From: Epilithonimonas mollis
GTDB lineage: Bacteria > Bacteroidota > Bacteroidia > Flavobacteriales > Weeksellaceae
Direction: 5' to 3'
Length of the DNA: 64,000 bases
NCBI RefSeq assembly: GCF_900142325.1
Contig: NZ_FRAM01000002.1
Span: forward strand, 868,001 to 932,000
Below the pieces are notes generated by a model. That model was not told the DNA's origin. It searched no databases and saw only the letters and a list, made by a program, of their open reading frames with translations. The position numbers and the translations under genes are program-made. This document shows, piece by piece, positions 61,236 through 64,000 of the stretch (positions are counted from its first letter, which is position 1; each line of letters opens with the position of its first letter).

Positions 61236-64000
61236 ATGGCAAAGTTAGAAAATAAAAATACAAATAACGAAGAACCTCATATTGACGAGCCTGTCAGCAA
61301 GAAAAAACAGCCGCTTTTTCTGAGGGTTCTCAGCACTGTTTCTTATATTGTTTTAGGGCTGTTGCTGTTGGTATTTGTTGTCATCAATCTGCCGGTTACA
61401 AAACGTTATATCGCCAATCAGGCCATTGATATGCTGAATAATGACTTCAAAATGGGGATGAGAATAGAGGATATCGATGTCAATTTCTTTGGCGATGTCA
61501 CTATCAAAGGGCTGACGCTGAAGGATTATAAAAACTATGATTTTGTGAAAGCGAAGGAATTACGGGTAGCTTCCGACTGGTTTGCACTGGCCTTCAACAC
61601 ACGGGATATCAAATTCAATCAGGCAACGATCATTGACCCGGTGATTCGGGTCATTACTTATCGAGGAGACAGCATCAGTAACTTTGTTAGGTATGTAGAT
61701 AATTTTGATGACGGAAAACCCAGAGATCCGAAGAAAAAGCCTTTCAAGATGGGGATGAAGATCGATATGATCAACGGGATTGCCAGCATCGTGAATGAAA
61801 ATAGTCCGGGCGAAGCCGGACGATGGCTGGATGCAAGAAACATCAATCTGAATGTCACATCCTTAAAAGTGGAAGGTCCTGATGTTTTTGCGGATATCAG
61901 AAACTTCAGTTTCATTACAAAAAGAAATGGAAAAGAACATGCCGTAGATACTTTTTCTACCAATTTTGAACTGACGAAGAAACATTTGAAGTTGGGGAAT
62001 CTGACTTTTAATACAGATCATTCCCTGTTGCAGGGAGAAGCCATTCTTAACCTAGATCCTAAAACAAAATTTTCTGATTTTGGCAATAAAGTAAGTTGGG
62101 ATTTGAAGATGATTCCGGGAAGTCAGATCAGTGGTTATGATCTTAGTTATTTTGTGACCAATTGGGACAATTATACACCGATCAATGTCTCCGGAACCAT
62201 GACGGGACCACTGAATGGTTTTGTTCTGGATAATTTTGTGATCCGCTCGCAGGATATCAATCTCAACACCAAAAAAATGAAGATATCTGATGTTCTGAAC
62301 GGAAAATTCTTCATAGAAAGTAAAGATGTATCCACTGATTTTACTTATAAAGGGCTCAAGGCATCACTGCCAAAATTCATTTCATCCAAACTCGGTAATT
62401 TTGCCGATGATTTTGGAAGGCTGAAATATAACGGTTCCGTAAAAGTCAACCCAAAGCAGGTTTTTGCCAACGGTAATTTGATCACAGGCATCGGGCAGGC
62501 TAAAATGAAAGATTTCAACCTGGTGGATTACAGTACAAAACGTCCCCGATATAAGGGTTATGTTGAAGTCAGTGATCTCAATGTAACGGCCCTAACGAAA
62601 AATAAACAAGTGGGTTTGATATCCGGAAAATTCAATGTTCAGGGAGAAGGTTTTGATGTGAATACGATGTATGTCAAAACTTCTTCTGATGTCGCCCATA
62701 TAGATCTGATGGGCAAAAGCCTTAATAATATATCGATAGACGGTGTTCTGAACAAAAGAAGGTTCACAGGTGATCTTAAGGCTGATGATGCTCATGCAAA
62801 AGGAAGTTTTAAAGGAATTGTAGATTTCAGCACCAAAAGATTATTATCCGATTTTGTGGCGGATATCAAATATCTGGATCTTCGGTATTTCGGCGTTTCA
62901 GCCGGCGATACCAATTCAGTGAGCGGATTGATCGACGGAAAGATCTCGATGACCAATCTCAATGATCTCAACCTGGATACAAGTATTAAAAATCTGGTTC
63001 TGAATTCTCCGGCTCAAAAGCTTCATATCCCGGATTCCAAAATCAAAGCGTATTTTGAAAACGGAAACAGAATCGTTTCTGTAGATGCACCAGGTGCTGT
63101 TGTTGGAAAACTCTCCGGGAAATTTGATCTGGAAAATATCGGGTTGATGTTCGAGAACAGTCTCAACAAAATTCTTGTAGGCAATCCTCCGAAAAAAACG
63201 TTTAACGGACAGAATTTCGATTTCGATTTTGATGTTAAGCAAGGTTTGGTTTCGTTTTTCATGCCGGATCTTGAATTGCCCGATGGTGCCAAAGTCTCCG
63301 GAAACTATATTGGAGCAACCAATGACCTGATCCTGAATGCAGATGCAGCAAAGATCAAGTACATGATGACCAGCAAACGGGAATTGAGCGAAGCGGAAAA
63401 GTTCCTGGCAGAAACGGATGCGGCTTTTCAGCCTGATCTGAATAAAGTTAAAGACAGTGCTATGGTGGACAGTCTCCAGCTGCGAGTGAATACCGCTGAT
63501 CTTAACCAGCAGTTATCTGCAACAATCAAAAGAGGACAATATGGAAACCAGGTTTTACAGGATGTAAAGCTGGCAGCGAATAATGAAAACGGACAACTTC
63601 TGAGAATAGGAACCAACTTCAAGCTTGGCAGTCCGGACGATGAGGCAGCAAAACAGATGAAAGAATATAAGGTCAACATTAACCAGTCGACCAATTCTGC
63701 CGGCGATTATGTTTTCCGGTTCGAGCCTACGACAATCAAGTTCAATGATGTCGCCTGGAGTGTGGACACAAGTCCTGAGTTGAACCATTCCATTACTTAC
63801 AGGAGAAATGAAAAAGATATTATTGTAGAAAATCTTAAGATTTTTTCGGATCAAAGTGAATTGCTTGTGAAAAGTGCTGATTTCAAATCAGGAAAACAAT
63901 TCACGGCAGATGCAGAAGTGAAAAATCTTGATATTTCGAAATTGCTGGCTTTCGGAAAAGACAATAATGAACTGGACATAAAAGGTATAGCAAATGGCAC
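61236..64000 (+). CDS. tamB: TamB-like translocation/assembly protein (partial)
   Basis: An open frame from ATG 61236 to the right edge, more than 920 codons without a stop. A cytoplasmic start is followed by one hydrophobic helix (LSTVSYIVLGLLLLVFVVIN, about 34-53). The rest is repeated beta-strands, as in the beta-taco of AsmA/TamB proteins that bridge the periplasm and carry lipid or assist outer-membrane protein insertion. The DUF490-type C-terminus lies outside the window. Its start is 5 bases from that of tsaD. Confidence 0.88.
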   Translation, partial: MAKLENKNTNNEEPHIDEPVSKKKQPLFLRVLSTVSYIVLGLLLLVFVVINLPVTKRYIANQAIDMLNNDFKMGMRIEDIDVNFFGDVTIKGLTLKDYKNYDFVKAKELRVASDWFALAFNTRDIKFNQATIIDPVIRVITYRGDSISNFVRYVDNFDDGKPRDPKKKPFKMGMKIDMINGIASIVNENSPGEAGRWLDARNINLNVTSLKVEGPDVFADIRNFSFITKRNGKEHAVDTFSTNFELTKKHLKLGNLTFNTDHSLLQGEAILNLDPKTKFSDFGNKVSWDLKMIPGSQISGYDLSYFVTNWDNYTPINVSGTMTGPLNGFVLDNFVIRSQDINLNTKKMKISDVLNGKFFIESKDVSTDFTYKGLKASLPKFISSKLGNFADDFGRLKYNGSVKVNPKQVFANGNLITGIGQAKMKDFNLVDYSTKRPRYKGYVEVSDLNVTALTKNKQVGLISGKFNVQGEGFDVNTMYVKTSSDVAHIDLMGKSLNNISIDGVLNKRRFTGDLKADDAHAKGSFKGIVDFSTKRLLSDFVADIKYLDLRYFGVSAGDTNSVSGLIDGKISMTNLNDLNLDTSIKNLVLNSPAQKLHIPDSKIKAYFENGNRIVSVDAPGAVVGKLSGKFDLENIGLMFENSLNKILVGNPPKKTFNGQNFDFDFDVKQGLVSFFMPDLELPDGAKVSGNYIGATNDLILNADAAKIKYMMTSKRELSEAEKFLAETDAAFQPDLNKVKDSAMVDSLQLRVNTADLNQQLSATIKRGQYGNQVLQDVKLAANNENGQLLRIGTNFKLGSPDDEAAKQMKEYKVNINQSTNSAGDYVFRFEPTTIKFNDVAWSVDTSPELNHSITYRRNEKDIIVENLKIFSDQSELLVKSADFKSGKQFTADAEVKNLDISKLLAFGKDNNELDIKGIANG
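61240..61247 (-). promoter_or_regulatory. -7 box of the tsaD promoter inside tamB codons 2-4
   Basis: On the minus strand TAACTTTG fits TAnnTTTG and ends 9 bases before the tsaD ATG at 61230. It overlaps the tamB reading frame. The matching tamB promoter must then lie within or upstream of tsaD; none was identified with confidence. Confidence 0.4.

Overview
The window is a chromosomal segment of a Bacteroidota bacterium, class Flavobacteriia, most like the Chryseobacterium/Epilithonimonas group of the Weeksellaceae. Pointers are a type IX secretion C-terminal sorting domain, the gliding lipoprotein GldD, a short 288-residue primary sigma factor without region 1.1, DUF3822/DUF3108/DUF2490 proteins, a two-finger DnaJ, AT-rich DNA, and many promoters of the TTG-N17-23-TAnnTTTG type used by the Bacteroidota sigma factor. 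The genus is inferred; no 16S gene is present. I see no insertion sequence, prophage, integrase, CRISPR array or conjugation gene, so this looks like ordinary core and lineage-specific chromosome.

Layout. 1-1.8 kb: end of a polysaccharide cluster (glycosyltransferase tail, initiating sugar transferase, RfbC). 1.9-8.9 kb: rimO, tRNA-Phe, a fused two-acyltransferase aminolipid synthase with aspartokinase, fbp and menC. 9-13.8 kb: a DUF3108 protein, groES-groEL, an LLM oxidoreductase and an aquaporin. 13.9-18.9 kb: a minus-strand run of seven genes (thioredoxin-like protein, outer-membrane protein, small membrane protein, LpxH, LuxE-like acyl ligase, DUF5715 peptidase-like protein, nuclease-fold protein). 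19-22.8 kb: DUF3822, GNAT, rsmD, dgkA, ddl, coaD. 22.8-25.4 kb: NarL-type two-component pair. 25.6-30.7 kb: T9SS cargo, RlpA, a CocE/NonD hydrolase and PAP2. 31-33.7 kb: pyruvate dehydrogenase E1-alpha and E2. 33.8-43.8 kb: envelope proteins, lipoproteins, an AraC/TPR regulator, CvfB, an S41 protease, threonine aldolase and a DtxR regulator. 43.9-48.8 kb: dnaJ, grpE, a coiled-coil membrane protein, a flavin monooxygenase and rpoD. 49-61.2 kb: gldD, a PfkB kinase, two SurA-like isomerases, tRNA/rRNA methyltransferases, DUF808, unknown genes and tsaD. From 61.2 kb: tamB, running off the edge.

Themes. The window is rich in envelope construction: exopolysaccharide, lipid A (LpxH), aminolipid, peptidoglycan (Ddl, DUF5715, RlpA), outer-membrane protein folding (two parvulins, TamB) and T9SS/gliding. 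The most unusual DNA is repetitive: a (TTGATGG)4 tract plus a palindrome-like element translated inside rsmE, a degenerate 21-bp tandem array at 58888-59076, a 21-bp array encoding an acidic coiled coil at 46067-46192, and (TTAG)11 abutting a lipoprotein stop codon. A TTTCTGCCAA motif shared upstream of groES and grpE may be a heat-shock element. No complete novel defence or biosynthetic system was found.
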